DNA from: Macrolepiota albuminosa
Taxonomy: Eukaryota > Basidiomycota > Agaricomycetes > Agaricales > Agaricaceae
Direction of reading: 5' to 3'
Length of the DNA: 64,000 nucleotides
Assembly (NCBI GenBank): GCA_027475525.1
Contig: JAMWFC010000055.1
Span: 310,001-374,000 of the forward strand
In this document: in pieces, positions 20,443-31,569 of the stretch
Numbering within the stretch: position 1 is the first letter of the stretch
How the letters are laid out: each line of letters opens with the position of its first letter
The notes under the pieces: generated by a model
Told to the model about the DNA's origin: nothing
Database searches by the model: none
Seen by the model: only the letters and a program-made list of their open reading frames with translations
Position numbers and translations under genes: made by a program

Positions 20443-21546
20443 TGATGACGCCCAAAGTTTGGTCAGCAACAAATGTATCAATTGTGTTACCGTACCAAGA
20501 GTGTGCGTTGGGCGCGCTATAAGTGATGTGAGGAGTCCCGGGCAGGTCCCAGAGAACGCGTCGTTACCGTACCAAGAGTGTGCGTTGGGCGCGCTATAAG
20601 TGATGTGAGGAGTCCCGGGCAGGTCCCAGAGAACGCGTCGTGAAAAAGGTGAAAAGTCGGTAACGGGTGTCGGCAAGTGTAAGCGCTAAGGTAAAGCGCC
20701 TAGGAAGAAGCGGTAAGTGAAGACGGCAAGGGTGAGCGGCAAGAGCACGATAAGCTTAGCGAAGTTCTAAGCGTCGATAATGCCTGCCGTAGTTGCAAGG
20801 CGCGAGTATGTCGAGTGTTGGCGAACGTCTGCAACTGCCGATGAGTTTTGACGTTGCCGACCGTAGCGTAAATGAGCTCTTGAGCGTAAGGGAGACTGAG
20901 GAAAGGGGAGTAAACTGTGGTCTATTGTTCTGATCTCCAATGTACAAGTCGGTAAGTACTTTTATACTACAATAAGTTCGCCGTCGCCAGTGGCTAATGA
21001 CGCCAGAGTGCGGTAAACTGGAAAATTTCAAAGGGGTAGCTCCAACGGTTTCAGATCCCTACCGTCCATTCAAGAGCCTTAGCGACGCCAGGCGACAGAT
21101 CGCGAAGCTAAACCATCACTCCATCACCCTTCTGTCCGTCAGAGTACCTAAGCGATGTCAGGCGCCAGGCGACAGATCGCGAAGCTAAACCATCACTCCA
21201 TCACCCTTCTGTCCGTCAGAGTACCTAAGCGATGTCAGGCACCAAATCGAGACGCTAAGCGGTGTCAGACGCCAAGGTCAAACACCAAGCTGTCCATCAG
21301 TTTTTGATAGATCATCAGGCTTCTCGCTAAGCGCTGTCGTCAGTGACTGATGCCATCTGTCAGTTGTCATTCTGTCTGCCGATCGGCGCTATCATTGATT
21401 GGATCTGCTTCTTGCCGTGCGCGGCCGTCAGAAGTGGCTTAAAATAGGTAAAATGCGTGCGCTAAGTTCGGAACGAGTGCGGCAAGGTTTCCGGAGCCGG
21501 TGCCGAGCCTGCCGTTGATGCGCCTAACCTGTATAGGGTCCTATCA
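20443..21546 (-). repeat. Element 2 5' LTR
   Basis: 1104 bp including two 77-bp duplications (20487 and 21090). TGATGACGCCC...CCTATCA, minus-strand TATAAAAG at 20959-20966. Confidence 0.95.
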
Positions 21547-21550
21547 GCGG

Positions 21551-22006
21551 TAAACTGGAAAATTTCAAAGGGGCTGCTCCAACGGTTTCCGATCCCTACC
21601 GTCCTTTGAGGACCCTTGGCGCCACCAGGCGGCAGATCGCGGTGCTAAACCATCAATCCATCACCCTTCTGTCTGTCAAAACACCTAAGCGACGTTGGGC
21701 GCCAAATCGAGACGGTAAGCGGTGTCAGACGCCAAGGTCAAACGCCAAGCTGTCCGTCAGTTTTTGATAGATCATCAAACTTCTCGCTAAGCGCTGTCGT
21801 CAGTGACTGATGCCATCTGTCAGTTGTCATTCTGTCTGCCGATCGGCGCTATCACTGATTGGATCTGCTTCTTGCCGTGCGCGGCCGTCAGAAATGGCTT
21901 AAAATAGGTAGAACGCGTGCGCTAAGTTCGGAACGAGTGCGGCAAGGTTTCCGGGGCCGGTGCCGAGCCTGCCGTTGATGCGCCTAACCTGTATAGGGTC
22001 CTATCA
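21551..22006 (-). repeat. Element 1 5' LTR, part 2 (U3 side)
   Basis: Continues the LTR interrupted at 9035, starting TAAACTGGAAAATTTC and ending GGTCCTATCA. It differs from the element 2 LTR at scattered sites (for example GGGGCTGCTCC against GGGGTAGCTCC). Confidence 0.9.
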
Positions 22007-22247
22007 GCGGGATGCGCGATCAATTGGCGCGGAGGGAGTTGTGATGCGTGATGCGTGATGGCCGGGAATGAGTCATGTGATCCAATCGTTGATCGGGGCT
22101 GGCGGCGGCTGATGGCGGTCCTTGATGCGCGTGATGGTGGTGTCAGCGGTCGTGATGGCGGGGCGTGTTCTGTGGGGTTGGAGGGAGGGTCCCAGAGGGT
22201 GTTCCGAAGGTGTCCCGGGGTGGGCCCGGAGGGGAGGGGTCGTGACA
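22007..22247 (-). repeat. Family B LTR fragment
   Basis: It aligns with the last 240 bp or so of the family B LTRs at 25046-25789 and 36156-36863, and ends GGTCGTGACA. It was cut on its left by element 1. Its right end joins the decayed A' copy in the RT-proximal part of pol, so a B element or solo LTR had inserted into A'. Confidence 0.85.
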
Positions 22248-22387
22248 GTGAGGAAGCCAGTATCATATTCTTTAGCGAATTGCTGTTGGTGTTTAGCAGT
22301 AAATCGTCCTGTTGGTTGGAATGGTAGCGGGTGTGGCATGAGAGTTGGCATGTCAGCAAGCAGGTTGCCAAGGATATGGTGTTTGAT

Positions 22388-23445
22388 TCAGAAGGCTTCT
22401 GGTGAGTGAGCGGCAACAGGTTTTATTTTAAGCACGATGGGCTTGTATTTCTTTTTGACTTGTACCCCTTTCCTTTTAGATGCGTTAGCATTAGTATAAG
22501 CAGAAGTGGGAAGGGGACTAGAGTCGGTAACGGTAGAGTGAGGAGCGGAAAGTCCAAGAATGGCAGGAGCAGAGGCTCTGGGAAGGGTGATTAAGTAAGT
22601 AGCTTTTGTAATGATTTTCTGGAAAGAGTCTGAGGCGGTAAGGTAAAGATAGGCAAGAGAAGAGTCGGTAATGTTTTGTGGAGTTTTCTGGGGATTTTCA
22701 GTAGCGCAATTAGGTATAGTAGAGAGTACTTCTGTATTAAGAAAGGCCATTTTCAAAATATGTGCACGATCACTAGCATGGTCAAATTCTAGCATTAGTG
22801 CCTCATCTCTGTGATCGTCGCCAATCACCTTCTTGATGGTTTGTGAAAACACTGGTGAGGTGGCTCACTGGCATGCTGCTCAGTGAACTCAGGCGGCTTG
22901 CCATGAGTACCTTTCCGCTGTCCTCTAGGGAATGTCGGTACAGTGCGTTGGATTTCGGAATTAGAGTCGCTAATGGTCAAGGTCATTTCATTGTCAGTAA
23001 GGGTCTTGACTATCAAGCATGCTAAGACATCAAAAGGTCTATCAAGGAGGAGGTTGTAAGCAGGAGAACGAAGGATGTGGATCTGGAGATAGAACGTGAT
23101 ATTGCCAATAGTGCACAGCACATTCTTAGTGAGTCCTAGGGATCTATCAACAGTACTGTTAGCGCTCTGCATATTCAAAACAACGGTAGGATCATAAATC
23201 AGGCCTAAATTGTTGGTGACTTTGGCCGCCATAGAGATGATCTGAGAACCATTGTCCACAATGGCCTCAACCTCACTTTTGTTGTCAATGGTAAGCATGA
23301 TAGACCTGATAGCATGGGAGTCCTGGGCAATGGTAAGGATGGCAGGATCTTCTCCTGGGTCCAACAATCTCATATACGTCTTGACAGGATCCACAGAGAT
23401 TGCGTTGGCAATGGAATCAGCAGTACACGTATTGTCGCTAAGCAT
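22388..23445 (-). pseudogene. A' protease and linker remnant
   Basis: Two long frames (22825-23445 and 22388-22852) still match family A. The catalytic region reads VEAIVDNGSQIISM, with the protease motif DSG changed to DNG, which should inactivate it. The RSPAYNLLLDRPFDVLA segment and the linker SLAYLYLTASDSFQ follow. No 77-bp duplication occurs here, consistent with a diverged, uniquely assembled copy. Confidence 0.8.
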
Positions 23446-23479
23446 AACGGGAGGGTCAGTAGTGACTGAAAAACCAGGG

Positions 23480-24884
23480 AGAGCATCCGGGTTGGCATTG
23501 CCAGAGAGGGTGCCAGTAACGATTTGTCCTAGATTGCGCCTATGCTATTCATCTACCCATTCCTGGTAGGACTTAAGTTCCGGGTAGTTGGGAATCAAAG
23601 CGCCAGTAGTCAAGACAACCTTGCCGTCAAGGGCCCTGCATACTTTACCTTGCCGAATATAGGTCTCTAGTGTAGCACAGCATCCTCGAGTCATTGTGTG
23701 GCCAATTTCATCACAAAAGTGGCAAAGGTTGCTTCCAGGAGCGTTAGCGACTTAGGTGGCAGTAATGCTGGTGGTGATCATAGTCTCAATACGGGTCATG
23801 GCAGAGGCAACGGCAGCATTAATAGCAGAGTTAAGTTCTTCTTTCTTAACAAAGTCAGTAGCAGGAGCAGCAGTGGTCAGAACAGGAAAGATACCATTGG
23901 CATAGTCAGGTGGCGGGGTCATCCTAGCGTGCTAAGGTCCTAAGCCAATACCTGTGTTAGTACCTTTTAATATCCATTTACCAGCTTCAAATACATTGGT
24001 AACGTCATAGGGTTCCTCAGAGTGATGAGTCAGCTTTGTGATTTCTAAGTGCCTAGCGATTCCAGTCCATAATGACATTGGGATGCCCTGCTGGAATAAG
24101 CGACGTTGCTCATTGACATATATTTTTCTGTTTTGAATTAACTATCTGGTGACCTTCTGAAATTCCCAGTAGTAAGTCAAGAAGGTGCCAAGAGAGTAAG
24201 TACCACTATCAAAGGAGTCCTGTACTAGCTTTTGGAGTTCATTTACCATGTATTGTGTAGATTCCTTGATGCCAAAGTACAACTGAATGATTGTCTTCTT
24301 CCAGTCCTTGTATGAAGTGTCTTGTGCTGGGGGTGCACCAGACACAAAAAACTCAGGAAGTTCAGTTCAGGTTTCAGCCATATTATATGAGATATAGGGT
24401 GTGGTCAGTAATGCCACAGTCCCTAAACAAATATTTAAGTTCCTTAAAGTATTGGGAGAGTTCCCATGGTTTGGACTCATCCCATTTTAGTGCAGAGAAG
24501 TAGTTGCGTGGCAGCATACACTGAGGAATTGGTTCTATGGCAACTGCCTTGCCGTGCAGAGTTGGTAGAGGTGGTGGCAAAGAGGTATGGGAAAGTGGGG
24601 TTAAGGGAGTAGGCAGTGTGAAGTTTTGAAAGTCTGGAAGAGGTGACACTAAGGAGTCGCTGCTAGGGTTGAAGTCGAAAGCAAGTGGTAAGAGATCAGG
24701 AAAATTGTCTACAGAGGCATTCTGTAGTTCCTGTGCTAGGGTAAGTCCTGGCAAAGCTCCAGGAAGTTGTGGGGTTGATGAGGAAGGTTGGGAAGGGGTA
24801 ATGTATTCTGCTGACTGCTGTAGCAGGTGGTGTTGGTGCTGGAGACATGTTTCTGGCGGAATTCTGCCCTAAAGTCTCTTGTGG
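23480..24884 (-). pseudogene. A' gag remnant
   Basis: Fragments of family A Gag are seen in several frames, for example ELSQYFKELKYLFRDCGI at 24383-24754, and a zinc-knuckle region near 23680-23730. About 300 bp of the Pro-rich region before protease is missing at 23450-23490. Stops and small indels make it non-functional. Confidence 0.8.
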
Positions 24885-25045
24885 TGGGCTCCAATTTGAT
24901 GATGCCCAAAAGTTGGTCAATTGCAGATACGGTTTATGGCTACTGACCTGTAAGCATTGGGCGTGCTAAGTGTTTTGAGGAAGTCCTGGACAGGTCCCAG
25001 AGAACAAGTTGGAAAGGTAAAATTAAGTCGGCAAGGGGTGTCGGC

Positions 25046-25789
25046 TGTCAGGTTCCACTGACTCAGGGGCCTTCCGGAAAAGCAATCGCCCTTACAATGC
25101 GGACTTGACCTACGAATACTTGGGTGTCTGGAACTCCGGGGCAAGGACTCCGGGGTTCAAGACGTGGACAGGGGAATCCCGGGAAGGGGATTTGGCCCGG
25201 GGGTTTTGGGTGGTAAGTAGCTGGGGAGTTCGGGTGGGGGTCGAGTCGCGAACTGGAGGTTCTAAGACGAGACCAAGTTAGTAAGTTAAAGTCGCGAAGT
25301 GCGTACCAGTCTTAGAGCACGCAATTATCCAAGCATGCCAGTCAAGCGTGCCAGTCAATGCGTACCAGTCAAGCAGAGGGCACGCAACAATCCAAGTAAA
25401 GCAATGTATGTAATATCAAGACTACCGAATACAACAGGGAGCTACACTATAAGTACTACGGGACCAGGTCTCGGGATTCCGGGGTGTCTGGGATGGGTTC
25501 CGGGAGTCATTGAGTAGCGGGCAGGGACTGTATACCGGGATCGCGCATGTGGGGCGCACGATCAATTGACGCGGGGGGAGTCGTGATGCGTGATGCGTGA
25601 TGGCCGGGAACGAGTCGCGTGATCCGATCGTTGATCGGGGCTGGTGGCGGCTGATGGCGGTCCTTGATGCGCATGATGGCGGTGTCGGCGGTCGTGATGG
25701 CGGGGCGTGTCCTGTGGGGTCGGAGGGAGGGTCCCGGGGGTTGTTCCGGGGGTGTCCCGGGGTGGATCCGGAGGGGAGGGGTCGTGACA
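25046..25789 (-). repeat. Family B 3' LTR
   Basis: 744 bp. On the minus strand a TATA-like CTTATAG (25447-25453) lies 30 bp before AGTCTTGATATTA (25411-25423), the predicted transcript start. Confidence 0.93.
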
Positions 25790-25801
25790 TCACCCCCCCT
25801 T
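25790..25801 (-). promoter_or_regulatory. Polypurine tract of family B element
   Basis: The minus strand reads AAGGGGGGGTGA directly before the 3' LTR, so the element is oriented minus. Confidence 0.85.
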
Positions 25802-25918
25802 CAGCGCCGAGACCCTCCGAGGTGCACGTAACCGGGGGTTCGGACTGGGGTCTAATTGTGGGATCCGGCACCTGACTTGCCACGTATCGAAAAAAAAATT
25901 TTACCATCAAACTCAACC

Positions 25919-27764
25919 ATGTCGCGTACGCCGACGCATTCCCCGACGCCCCCACAAACTAACGAGGTCGCGCCTCTCATGGCTTGGGAAGCCTGGGACG
26001 CCCGATACTGGCACCGCCTAGATCGGGAGCACATAGCGGCGCTCGCCCAACAGCGTAAGTGTCCCCGTGCCGGTCACTTACCGCTACTGACCTTCCTCTT
26101 TCAGAACACAACATTCCTGCCCCGGAGGCGGGTCCTAGTCGGCTCCCGGCACCTGCCCCCGGTGCGGCCCCTGGCGGCTCCTCGGGGCCAGGTCTCAGTC
26201 GGAGGCGGGTCCTAGTCGGCTCCCGGCACCTGCCCCCGGTGCGGCCCCTGGCGGCTCCTCGGGGCCAGGTCTCAGTCGTCCCGCGCCCAACTTTGCGCGG
26301 ATGACCGTGCGCCCCCCCCGTCCCCCACCCCCTCCTCGCCCTAGACTGGCCGCCCCTCGGTTCCGTCGCTCCGGGATGGCGGTGGGGGCCATCTCCGCGG
26401 TCCCGGACACTTATCGTGTCGCGTGGGCCAGTGTCACGCAGGAGGCCTTCGAGGGGGTGCTGGTGAGGCCCCGGGGCTTGCCTCCCCATGCCTGGTGTAT
26501 CAGTAACGGGCCGGTAAGTAGCTCCGTACCTTGGGTTTCGAGGCTGACCCAGGTGCCTAGTGCCTCCACTGTGCGCGCAGCTCAGTGCTGTGCTCGTTTG
26601 AGGTCCCGTCCCCCTTGTCCTGACGCGACACTGCAGTATGCGAGGCGTGCCGCGACAGTCATGAGCGGTGCTCCGTTTCGGCTCTTTGGAGAGCGTATTG
26701 TATGTCGCGGGAGCAGGGTTGGCCGTTGGCGGGGATCACCCGGAGGATGGGTGTGGAGGAGAGGGATTGGGTCGTGGAGACGGCGGGGATTCAAGGGGAG
26801 GCGCCGGCGGAGGCCCCTGGAGGCGGGGCTGAGGGAGGGGGGGTCGTCCGGGCGGGCGGCCGGAGCTGGCCCGTGGTTTTGATCACGCGTCGGGTGACCC
26901 GGTCTGGCACCCTGGGGCGGGAGGGGCACGGCGGGCGTCGCCTAACCCCTCCCCGGGACCTTCCAAGAGGGCGCGTTTGCCCTCCAGGACCCCTTCCCCG
27001 GTTTCCCCCCCGCATCTGTCCCCAGCTGCTTTCTCGCCTCTGTCGGGGCGGCCCCTGGGGGCGGATGTGAGGGCCCTTCAGGAGTGCCCGGGGGAGTCTG
27101 AGGAGGGTGGGGAGGAAACTGTCGCGCGAGGGGAGCTGGAGGCGAGTCGAGAGGCGCTGTGACAGTTGGAGGAGGCCTGGGTCGCTAGGAGGGAGGTGGA
27201 GGCGGAGCTGGAGGCGGGTCGAGAGGCGCTGCGACAGTTGGAGGAGGCCCGGGTCGCTAGGGGGGAGGTGGAGGCGGAGCTGGAGGCGTTGAGGACGCGG
27301 TTTGGGCAGGGAGTGGGGGTCCCAGAAAGGGCCCCCTCGGGACAGGAGTTGATGGAGGGCCTGCGCCGCGACGTGGTGATCGCGTGTATGGCATCCCTGA
27401 GTAGGTTCCTTGTCGCCTGCATATTCATTCGCTAACGTCTCCAGGCTGGGCCCGGGAACACCGTCTGCTCCTGGACGGGGTTGCCGCGGCGCTTGCCGCG
27501 CTGCAGGAGGGGCAGCACGTGGAGATGACGACCCCCGGAGTGGAGCGCGGCCTCGACCTCCTGGGACGGTTGGTGGTCGCCCACCGGCAGAGGAACGTGC
27601 CTGCCCCGGGCTCCTGGTTCGAGCGTGTATTGGACAAGGGTGAACCCCTTCCGACTTGGGAGGTGTTGGCCGAGGAGGTGTGGCGGGATCATGGTCTGGA
27701 GGGGTTAGGAGAGGGCTTCCGGGGCTGGCCGCGGGGAGGGGGTAGTGAGGGGGGCTCCGGTTAG
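25919..27764 (+). pseudogene. Antisense spliced accessory gene of family B, disrupted
   Basis: This occupies the same slot as the family A antisense gene but has no clear sequence similarity to it. Exon 1 is 25919-26054 (MSRTPTHSPTPPQTNEVAP) with a GTAAGT donor, and exon 2 starts at 26105. A third donor GTAAGT follows CISNGP at 26514, and the last exon starts after CTCCAG near 27446 and ends with TAG at 27762-27764. A 24-residue coiled-coil-like repeat (about 27146-27290, period 72 bp) is Glu/Ala/Arg-rich. Its first unit has TGA at 27160-27162 where the second has CGA. The middle part (26700-26970) has unresolved frame changes, and a 77-bp duplication lies at 26124-26277. Function unknown. 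Confidence 0.6.
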
Positions 27765-28113
27765 GGTGTAGTATTTTGTGGTTAGGAGAGGGCTTCCGGG
27801 GCTGGCCGCGGGGAGGGGGTAGTGAGGGGGGCTCCGGTTAGGGTGTAGTATTTTGTGCTTTCTTGTCGTCTTCGTTCGCTCGTTTTGCTAGTCTGTGTAA
27901 TAATGTACTTGTAGAAAATGTACATACTTGGTTTCTTGTAGTAATAGTGGCATAAGTAAAGTGGCGGGGTAGCTGGGAAGAGTACCTTGCCCATAGTCCG
28001 GGGCGCTACTGTAAAAAAGGAATACTAGAAGGGAGTAAGATCTAGAAAGGAAAAACAGAAAGTATACGCGGGAGTTGAATCCCTGATGAGTCCAGAGGCG
28101 GGGGTTACACCCA
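27765..28113. other. Convergent spacer of family B element
   Basis: This non-coding spacer lies between the antisense gene stop and the pol stop. It includes the second copy of a 77-bp duplication (27782-27858) and AT-rich sequence that probably holds both transcript ends. Confidence 0.55.
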
Positions 28114-28479
28114 CTACTGCCGTCTGTGAGTCCTGCGCCCGGGGGGGTCGTCTCCCGGGTGCCGTTGCTGGAAGTCCCAGAGTTTGTCGAGGGCGCCTTT
28201 GAGGTTTCGTCGCGGTTCCCAAGTGTCGTCCTCTGGGCCGTATCCCTTCCATCGTACGAGGAAGTGGGGTCGTCCCCGAATGTTCCGGGAGTCGAGGATG
28301 TCTTTGACCTCGTAGTGATATTCGTCCTCGACCTTGACTGGGGGAGGGGGTTCGGGCCGTCGTTTGGGGAAGGGATCTGGGGGATGTCGTTCCAGGAGGC
28401 GGACGTGGAATACCGGGTGTAGGCCTTTAAGTCCTGGGGGGAGCTCGATCTTGTAGGCGTGGGATGAGACCTTCTTCAA
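28114..28479 (-). CDS. Gag-pol: C-terminal chromodomain (family B)
   Basis: After the integrase end ([16 protein letters not shown]) comes a chromodomain: [20 protein letters not shown], then [20 protein letters not shown]. It includes the aromatic residues of a methyl-lysine cage (Y, W, W). In chromoviruses this domain steers integration to marked chromatin. It places family B in the chromovirus branch, while family A lacks it. The stop is at 28114. Confidence 0.9.
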   Translation of the reverse strand: MKKVSSHAYKIELPPGLKGLHPVFHVRLLERHPPDPFPKRRPEPPPPVKVEDEYHYEVKDILDSRNIRGRPHFLVRWKGYGPEDDTWEPRRNLKGALDKLWDFQQRHPGDDPPGRRTHRRQ

Positions 28480-29935
28480 GATCTTGAACGGGCCAAGGCG
28501 CTTGTGATCAAGTTTTGGGGAGGGCCGGCGGGTGCGGAGGTGGCGTCGATCTAACCATATCTTTGTCCTGGAGGCCCAGTCAGGGGTGTCCTCCCGTTTC
28601 CGGTCAGCGTGTTTCGCATAGGCCTGGTTCGCGGTGTCGATCTCTTCCCGGAGAAACTCGTGAAGAGACTGGAGATCCCGGGCGACCTCGTGGGCGGCGT
28701 GTGACGGGATGTCCCGGAGCGAGAGCGTCAGTCAAGGGTGGTATCCCTTGTTGGCAAAGAAGGGTGATACCCCGGTGGCAGAGTGTGGCGTGTTGTTGTA
28801 GGTAAACTCGGCCAGGGGGAGCTCAGCGCGCCAGTCGTCCTGCAAGTAGTTGACGTACAGCCGGAGGTACTGCTCGAGGGACTGGTTGACCCTTTTGGTT
28901 TGGCCGTCGGTTTCGGGGTGGTAGGCGGTAGAGAGGTTAGTCTTTACTTCAAGTGCCTTACACAGGGAAGTCCAAAACTTGGATACGAAGAGAGGGCCAC
29001 GGTCGGAGACGATGTCGTCCAGGAGTCCATGTTTGGCAAAGACGTGCTCGAGGAACAGCCGGGCGAAGTCTGGGGCGGTGTCCGTGGTGTGGCAGGGTAG
29101 GAAGATGCCCTGTTTGGTTAGCCTTCGAGGAACAGCCGGGCGAAGTCTGGGGCGGTGTCCGTGGTGTGGCAGGGTAGGAAGATGCCCTGTTTGGTTAGCC
29201 TACACACAACGACGAGAATGGCATTGAACCCTTCAGATTGGTGTGGCAGGGTAGGAAGATGCCCTGTTTGGTTAGCCTACACACAACGACGAGAATGGCA
29301 TTGAACCCTTCAGATTCCAGGAGTTCAACGATGTGGTCCAGGGATATGGAGGACCAGGGGCGTCGTCCGACTGGCAGGGGTTTCAGGAGTCCGTATGGTC
29401 GGTGTTGGGGGACCTTGGCCCAGAGGCAGGGTTCACATGATCGAATGTAGCGGGTCACGTCCTTCTTCAACCCTGGCCAAAAGTAAGTCCAGGAGATCAG
29501 CTGGAGAGTCTTACGTATTCCAGGGTGTCCCCAGAGCTTGTGATCGTGGTGTTGACGGAGGACGTCGTAGCGGAGTCGGGCGTGATCCGGGACGTAGATG
29601 CGGCCGTCCCGGAGGAGGAGTTTTTCGTCGGGGGACAGGGAGAAGGCGGGGTCCCGGTCAGTTCCATCAGGGGGTTTGCGGGGGTCGTGGTCGGTGAAGT
29701 ACTTGTCTCGGGGGGCGCGGCGGATCTGACTCAGGGTCCCTTCCTCATTTAAAATCAGTAAGGCATTCAAATGTTCGGGAGGGATCACCACGCGATGATT
29801 GAACGCATTGCGTTCCGCCTCGAATGACTTCTTGGGGTAGACGTCCGGTCGACGGGTGAGGGCATCGGGCTTGGCGCCAAGTCGTCCCGGGTGGTACTGG
29901 ATTGTAAAGTCGTATTCCGAGAGGATCTCGGACCA
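28480..29935 (-). pseudogene. Gag-pol: integrase (family B), with nonsense codon
   Basis: The HHCC module reads HDHKLWGHPGIRK then SCEPCLWAKV. The catalytic acids are in ISLDHIVELL, VSDRGPLF and YHPETDGQTKRVNQ. Frames break at the duplications starting 29049 and 29165. An in-frame TGA (28732-28734) lies in KGYHP*LTLS, where Arg is expected from the family pattern, consistent with CGA to TGA. These features are real mutations and are separate from the duplications. Confidence 0.85.
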
Positions 29936-30847
29936 TCAGGCCTGTCGTTGACTGAGTTGTTTGGTCGTGGTGAAGTACTGCAGGTTATTATGATCCGAAT
30001 AGACCTGGATCCGGTGCCGGGCTCCCTCGAGGTAGGCCCGCCATTGCTTGAAGGCTTCGACGATGGCGAGGAGTTCCTTGTCGTAAATGTCGTAGTTGAG
30101 CTTGGCGTCGATCATGGACCGGGTGTAGAAAGCGACTGGCCGGGGCTCCCCACCGTCAGACTCCATCTGTGAGAGGATCCCGGCGATGGCGTAGTCGGAC
30201 GCGTCACATTCCAGGATGATCGGGAGGGCCGGGTCGTAGTGCCGGAGTACCGGGGCGACTGTGAAAGCCTCCTTGAGCAGGTTAAAGACACTCTGGCACT
30301 TACTGTCCCAGTTCCAGGCGATGTCCTTACGTGTGAGCCGGTTGAGGGGTTTTGTGATCCCGGAGTAGTTGTCTATAAACCTCCGGTAGAAGTTAGCGAA
30401 ACCCAGGAAGGACTGTACTTTCTTCACGTTCCGGGGCTGTGGCCAGTTGACGATGGCCTCGACCTTGTGGGGATCCATGCGGACGCCATTCGGGGATACA
30501 ATGACACCAAGATACTCGACCTCTTCTGTGTGGAACGAACACTTCTCGGGCTTGGCGTGGAGATTGTGCTCCCGGAGGTGTTCGAGGACTTGCCGGACAT
30601 GCTTCTGGTGGTCTTCCTTCGAGTCGGAGTAGATGAGTATGTCGTCCAGGTAGACTATCACGAAGACGTCGCTCATGTCGTGGAAAATGTCGTTCATGAA
30701 GTATTGGAACATGGCAGGGGAGTTAGTCATTCCGAAAGGCATTACAAGGTACTCAAACAGACCATACCGCGTGCGGAACGCGGTTTTCCACTCATGTCTC
30801 GGGGCGATGCGAACGTTGTTGTAACCGGAGCGGAGGTCGATTTTCAT
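29936..30847 (-). CDS. Gag-pol: reverse transcriptase palm/thumb and RNase H (family B)
   Basis: [16 protein letters not shown] (first catalytic Asp), LVMPFGMTNSPAMFQ and VIVYLDDILIYS (YLDD box) are all intact. The thumb YLGVIVSPNGVRMDP, the RNase H start ECDASDYAIAGILSQ and the later SDHNNLQYF are also present. The frame closes at a TGA (29936-29938) in SQRQA*WSE, where the same frame continues directly into RNase H and integrase; this again looks like CGA to TGA. Confidence 0.92.
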   Translation of the reverse strand: MKIDLRSGYNNVRIAPRHEWKTAFRTRYGLFEYLVMPFGMTNSPAMFQYFMNDIFHDMSDVFVIVYLDDILIYSDSKEDHQKHVRQVLEHLREHNLHAKPEKCSFHTEEVEYLGVIVSPNGVRMDPHKVEAIVNWPQPRNVKKVQSFLGFANFYRRFIDNYSGITKPLNRLTRKDIAWNWDSKCQSVFNLLKEAFTVAPVLRHYDPALPIILECDASDYAIAGILSQMESDGGEPRPVAFYTRSMIDAKLNYDIYDKELLAIVEAFKQWRAYLEGARHRIQVYSDHNNLQYFTTTKQLSQRQA

Positions 30848-31569
30848 GTAGACCTTGGCACTGCGGAGTCAATTGACCAGGTCGCCAATGAGCGGGAGCA
30901 GGTAGCGGTTCTTCTTGGTGATCTGTAGACCTTGGCACTGCGGAGTCAATTGACCAGGTCGCCAATGAGCGGGAGCAGGTAGCGGTTCTTCTTGGTGATC
31001 TTATTGAGTCCCCGGTAGTCGACGCAGAGTCGGAGCGAGCCGTCCTTCTTCTTGGCGAATAGAACCGGGGCTCCGGCGGCGGAGGCAGAGGGTTGGATGA
31101 ATCCCTTACCGAGCATTTTGTCGAGGTAGTCCTTGAGGGCCCGGAGCTCGACCTCCGACATGTTGTACACCTTGCCGAAAGGGGGGCGAGCATTTTGTCG
31201 AGGTAGTCCTTGAGGGCCCGGAGCTCGACCTCCGACATGTTGTACACCTTGCCGAAAGGGGGGCGACTCCTTCCTCGAGGTCGATCGTATGGTCGTAGGG
31301 ACGATGAGGGGGAATCTCCTTGGCGTCTCCTTCGGAGAATACGTCAGCGAACTCATGGTACTCGTATGGTCGTAGGGACGATGAGGGGGAATCTCCTTGG
31401 CGTCTCCTTCGGAGAATACGTCAGCGAACTCATGGTACTCCAGGGGAACTACTTCTCGGAGGATCTGCTCCTCGGTTTTCTTCTCCGGGGGAATAGCGTC
31501 TCCTTGTAGGTGCTCTTCCGAGAGAGATGGCAAGGTGTGTAGCTGGAACGTGGGAGTTCCATCCTTCAT
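30792..31569 (-). CDS. Gag-pol: reverse transcriptase N-terminal part (family B)
   Basis: Contains [61 protein letters not shown] and [15 protein letters not shown], the fingers of a Ty3/Gypsy reverse transcriptase. It is split by 77-bp duplications at 30850, 31111 and 31286, which are not biological breaks by my reading. Confidence 0.88.

Larger units (their letters stand above)
9036..21546 (-). mobile_element. Family A Ty3/Gypsy element 2, complete, nested in element 1 LTR
   Basis: This is a complete LTR retrotransposon bounded by LTRs 9036-9986 and 20443-21546, with the 4-bp target duplication GCGG at 9032-9035 and 21547-21550. Gag-pol runs on the minus strand (19986-12821) and a spliced accessory gene runs on the plus strand (10156-12391). 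A polypurine tract borders the 3' LTR and a tRNA-type primer site borders the 5' LTR. After subtracting two 77-bp duplications the right LTR is 950 bp against 951 bp on the left, with only a few substitutions seen, so the insertion is recent. Confidence 0.95.
1..22006 (-). mobile_element. Family A Ty3/Gypsy element 1, 3' end outside window
   Basis: LTR retrotransposon with gag-pol on the minus strand (8165-1603). Its 5' LTR is on the right and is split in two (8546-9035 and 21551-22006) by element 2. The 3' LTR and most of the antisense accessory gene lie left of the window. The LTR ends read TG...CA, and GCGG follows at 22007. The element sits inside a family B LTR fragment (22007-22247). 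Apart from 77-bp assembly-type duplications the coding region looks intact, so this is a young insertion. Boundaries on the right are seen directly; the left end is not in view. Confidence 0.9.

Noticed and set aside
27146..27290. Tandem repeat that might be another 77-bp artefact
   Set aside because: The period is 72 bp, a multiple of three, and the two units differ at several bases, so it is a genuine coding repeat.
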